Origin: an uncultured Agrobacterium sp.
Lineage (GTDB): Bacteria > Pseudomonadota > Alphaproteobacteria > Rhizobiales > Rhizobiaceae
Assembly: GCA_913777615.1 (NCBI GenBank)
Contig: CAJYTK010000002.1
Span: forward strand, 55,025-119,024
Direction: 5' to 3'
Length of the DNA stretch: 64,000 bases
Shown: positions 62,661 through 64,000 of the stretch, one piece after another
How positions within the stretch are numbered: the first letter of the stretch is position 1
Layout: every line of letters begins with the position of its first letter
Notes under the pieces: generated by a model
Databases searched by the model: none
Told to the model about the DNA's origin: nothing
Seen by the model: only the letters and a program-made list of their open reading frames with translations
Made by a program: the position numbers and the translations under genes

Positions 62661-63425
62661 TTACCGGGTCGTATATCCGCCGTCGATGACCAGAACCTCG
62701 CCGGTGACATAACTCGAGGCTGGTGAGCACAAAAAGAGGGCCGCGGCAGCAACTTCATCTGGCTCGCCCACACGCCCCATAGGCGTCATGTCACGCCAGA
62801 CAGGGAACCACTCCGGGTTCTCGATACCGCCTCGAGACATTTCTGTGTCGATGTATCCAGGGGCAAGGGCATTGACGCGGATGTTCTCAGCGGCGAGTTC
62901 ACTCGCCAAACTCTTTGTCATCATATGAACCGCAGCCTTAGAGGCATTATATGCGACCTGGTTTTGAGGGATATTCGATGCAATACCGGACATCGAACCG
63001 ATGTTGAGTATCACCCCTGACTTCTGGGCACGCATTGGCGCGATCGCAGCGCGGCAGGCTCGGAAGACGGCATCGACGTTGAGGCTCATAACTTTGCGCC
63101 ACGTATCGTCATCGAAGTCCGCACTATCCCCATGGATGGCGACGCCTGCGTTGTTGACGAGGATATCGAGTCTGCCATTGCGCTCTAGCACCTGCTGGAT
63201 CAACATATTTGCGGAAGTTTCGACCCGCATGTCAGCGGCAATGAACTCAAACTCGATCCCAGCGTCCGAAAGTGCGTCACTGGCATCTTGAACAGATGTC
63301 CGAGCACTTATTACAACTCGCGCGCCAGCTTCACCGAGTGCCTTTGCGATAGCCAGCCCGATGCCCCGCGTGCCGCCTGTGATTAGCGCAACCTTTCCAT
63401 CAAGGCGAAATCTTTCAAGTATCAT
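62661..63425 (-). CDS. Short-chain dehydrogenase, polyol type
   Basis: 254 residues. TGGTRGIG at about 15-22, NNAG near 92, catalytic Ser and YNASK (Tyr-x-x-x-Lys near 158-162), APGYIDTEM after the active site. It is transcribed after the mannitol-dehydrogenase-like gene at the window end (105-base gap), so the pair probably handles a sugar alcohol. It is unrelated to the SDRs of the indole-type cluster. Confidence 0.9.
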   Translation of the reverse strand: MILERFRLDGKVALITGGTRGIGLAIAKALGEAGARVVISARTSVQDASDALSDAGIEFEFIAADMRVETSANMLIQQVLERNGRLDILVNNAGVAIHGDSADFDDDTWRKVMSLNVDAVFRACRAAIAPMRAQKSGVILNIGSMSGIASNIPQNQVAYNASKAAVHMMTKSLASELAAENIRVNALAPGYIDTEMSRGGIENPEWFPVWRDMTPMGRVGEPDEVAAAALFLCSPASSYVTGEVLVIDGGYTTR

Positions 63426-63530
63426 ACGTGATCTCCCTATGCTGAAACCAGTCGGCGTCGCCTCTGTCCGAGGCCTTCGCTTCCACGTTCGAGTTGACGC
63501 GCATGACCTGTCGTCATGAACACCTGCCCG

Positions 63531-64000
63531 CTACGCGACCAGCCTGTTTTGAAGATAGAGTTCGAGCGTCTTTGCGGTACCCTTTTCCCACAATGTGTTT
63601 AGAGCATGAGCGAAGCGGGTGCGGAAGAGGTCTGAGTTTGCGACGTCGCCGAAAATGTCGCTCAAGGCGAGGAACGCCATCGGGTCGTCCTTTGCCTTGA
63701 TCGCGGCCGCCTGCAGGCGTTCGGCGCTGGCGTCGTTGAAGACGATCTGCTTGCCGCTGTCCGAGGTTCCGTAGAAGTAGCGGCACCACAAAGCGGAAAC
63801 CAGCGACAGACCGACGATGTCGAGGCCTTGGGCGAGACGGTCGGCGGTCGAGGGCAGGATGAACTTCGGTTGCCGGTTGGAGCCGTCCTGCGCCAGACGC
63901 GGAATGGTGTCGCCGATCTTCGGGTTGAGAAAGCGGCGCTCGATCAGGTCGAAGTACTCGTTGAGATCGGTGTCGGGCACTGGCGGAATGATCGGGATGA
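63531..64000 (-). CDS. Mannitol dehydrogenase-family protein, C-terminal part, 5' end outside window
   Basis: The visible 156 codons are the C-terminal domain of the long-chain mannitol/fructuronate dehydrogenase family: IPPVPDTDLNEYFDLIERRF, IGDTIPRLAQDGSNRQPKF, then LIVxLALW-type helices and an unrelated tail. In the family these residues shape the polyol pocket. No start lies in the window. NAD-dependent oxidation of mannitol, arabinitol or a similar polyol is likely. Confidence 0.88.
   Translation of the reverse strand, partial: IPIIPPVPDTDLNEYFDLIERRFLNPKIGDTIPRLAQDGSNRQPKFILPSTADRLAQGLDIVGLSLVSALWCRYFYGTSDSGKQIVFNDASAERLQAAAIKAKDDPMAFLALSDIFGDVANSDLFRTRFAHALNTLWEKGTAKTLELYLQNRLVA

Noticed and set aside
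1-64000. CRISPR arrays, rRNA genes, complete insertion sequences
   Set aside because: No regularly spaced direct repeats, no rRNA core sequences and no complete transposase gene seen. Only recombinase genes and stubs are present.

Overview
The window is about 59% GC, gene-dense DNA that looks like an alphaproteobacterium of the Rhizobiaceae (Agrobacterium/Rhizobium type). The reasons are the small MAKGQVR-type lysine/proline-rich protein at 3014-3142, two rhizobial-style palindromic intergenic repeats (51850-51874 and 59406-59507), HWE-type histidine kinase architecture, and the large number of ABC transporters and FadR/RpiR/MarR/AraC regulators. The taxonomic call is inference from these features, not a database match.

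Layout. 1-3578: edge of a mobile or accessory segment (tail of a serine recombinase, a secreted protein of unknown function, a decayed HNH endonuclease fragment, a full tyrosine recombinase, two small proteins). 3688-28963: a roughly 25-kb catabolic cluster for an indole-type compound, in five transcription units. 29116-34047: a HAD phosphatase and a sugar ABC transporter. 34054-45505: a peptidoglycan-sugar locus (RpiR/MurR-type regulator, MurA paralogue, N-acetylhexosamine kinase, MurQ, a dipeptide-type ABC transporter, a serine hydrolase, AnmK). 45527-53521: housekeeping and mixed genes (GNAT, xseA, small membrane proteins, isochorismatase-type hydrolase, GlxA-type regulator, aldo/keto reductase, GNAT, sensor kinase). 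53909-54911: tRNA-Ser(CGA) followed by the N-terminal stub of an integrase and a TetR regulator. 55259-61194: an amino-acid-type ABC transporter with a cyclic amidohydrolase (hydantoinase) and a class-V aminotransferase, divergent from a FadR-type regulator across a 33-bp perfect palindrome. 61408-64000: a PAS-GGDEF protein, then a polyol-dehydrogenase pair running off the end.

The main result is the 25-kb cluster. Read as a pathway, it holds an indole/styrene-type flavin monooxygenase with its flavin reductase and a short-chain dehydrogenase (indole to dihydrodiol/dioxindole level), an isatin-hydrolase-type cyclase, a two-subunit 2-oxoacid:ferredoxin oxidoreductase of the IorAB type, and a fused 2-aminobenzoyl-CoA monooxygenase/reductase with SDRs, a thioesterase, a RidA deaminase, cupins and a FAH-family hydrolase. 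No acid-CoA ligase and no anthranilate dioxygenase is present. I infer that the IorAB-like enzyme oxidatively decarboxylates isatinate (2-aminophenylglyoxylate) straight to 2-aminobenzoyl-CoA, so free anthranilate is bypassed. A dedicated transhydrogenase (PntAB) and an aromatic-acid MFS permease sit beside it. Similar 13-bp AT-rich imperfect palindromes recur in five promoter regions of the cluster and may be the shared operator.

A second regulatory result is a pair of GGAATA-N3-TATTCC sites, one strong and one weak, at the same 32-bp spacing in two promoter regions of the peptidoglycan-sugar locus. They fit an RpiR/MurR operator.
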